From: an uncultured Eggerthellaceae bacterium
Lineage (GTDB): Bacteria > Actinomycetota > Coriobacteriia > Coriobacteriales > Eggerthellaceae
Direction: 5' to 3'
Length of the DNA stretch: 5,767 nucleotides
Assembly: GCA_934645125.1 (NCBI GenBank)
Contig: CAKUDT010000101.1
Location: 1-5,767 of the forward strand
Under the pieces are notes generated by a model. The model did no database searches. It saw only the letters and a list, made by a program, of their open reading frames with translations, and had not been told where the DNA came from. Positions 5,573 through 5,767 of the stretch are shown piece after piece (position 1 is the stretch's first letter; every line of letters starts with the position of its first letter). Made by a program: the position numbers and the translations under genes.

Positions 5573-5767
5573 GCCGCCCACCCTTCACCAGCTTTTTCGC
5601 GCAACCCCAAGAGGCACCCGCCGGCAAGGGTCGAGCCGAACTACAACGCTTTGGATAAGCTGGGCGATCTCAGAGCAAGAAGAAGCATTATCCAAGTGGT
5701 GTCGTGAGGCAGGCCCTGCCGGCAGGCGTCCCGGATTGCGAACGAAAGAAGACGTGCACGATTCCCG
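5573..5767. other. Right-edge segment, no assignable gene
   Basis: Two overlapping frames stay open to the window edge. One is on the plus strand from an ATG at 5571 (65 codons, no stop, no ribosome-binding site, start inside the inverted repeat). The other is on the minus strand and ends with TGA at 5585-5587 (60 codons). The minus-strand frame would make a gene convergent with the flavoprotein gene and sharing the inverted-repeat terminator. I recognise neither product, and open stretches this long can occur by chance at this base composition. The segment also holds an inverted repeat, TTGGATAA/TTATCCAA (5651-5658, 5688-5695), and a 12-bp palindrome, CCTGCCGGCAGG (5715-5726). Confidence 0.3.

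Noticed and set aside
5449..5658. 69-codon plus-strand frame starting inside the inverted repeat
   Set aside because: It spans both arms and the core of the repeat element, has no ribosome-binding site, and its translation has no coherent composition.

Overview
The window looks like chromosomal accessory metabolism from an anaerobic, moderately GC-rich bacterium. The best guess is a gut actinobacterium of the Eggerthellaceae/Coriobacteriia type. That guess rests on the pairing of a DMSO-reductase-superfamily molybdo-enzyme with a very small ferredoxin-like partner, next to a soluble FrdA/NadB-like flavoprotein, and on codon use. It is inference; no marker gene is present.

Layout from left to right. 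The 5' part of a LysR-type regulator gene (minus strand) runs off the left edge. A 343-nt gap follows, holding that regulator's leader and probable promoter and a Rho-independent terminator for the operon to its right. Next is a two-gene minus-strand operon: a 764-residue molybdopterin oxidoreductase, then a 110-residue two-cluster Fe-S protein whose ribosome-binding site lies in the last codons of the first gene. A 541-nt divergent intergenic region follows, with a TTTATAA dyad, three TTGACG motifs and a tandem GTGCGG hexamer array. After it, on the plus strand, is a 562-residue FAD-dependent oxidoreductase related to L-aspartate oxidase and fumarate reductase flavoproteins. It has altered active-site residues and several low-complexity insertions. 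Its stop is followed by a terminator-like hairpin and then a 124-bp element with 28-bp perfect inverted repeats. The last ~190 nt hold no gene I can assign.

How the parts may work together. The molybdo-enzyme has no signal peptide, so it probably works in the cytoplasm and exchanges electrons through the small Fe-S protein. It resembles the group that contains catechol dehydroxylases, transhydroxylases and other enzymes acting on aromatic or small organic acceptors. The LysR gene is a reasonable candidate for substrate-responsive control. The divergent flavoprotein could belong to the same pathway, but the sequence shows only proximity. I found no tRNA, rRNA, CRISPR array or intact insertion sequence.
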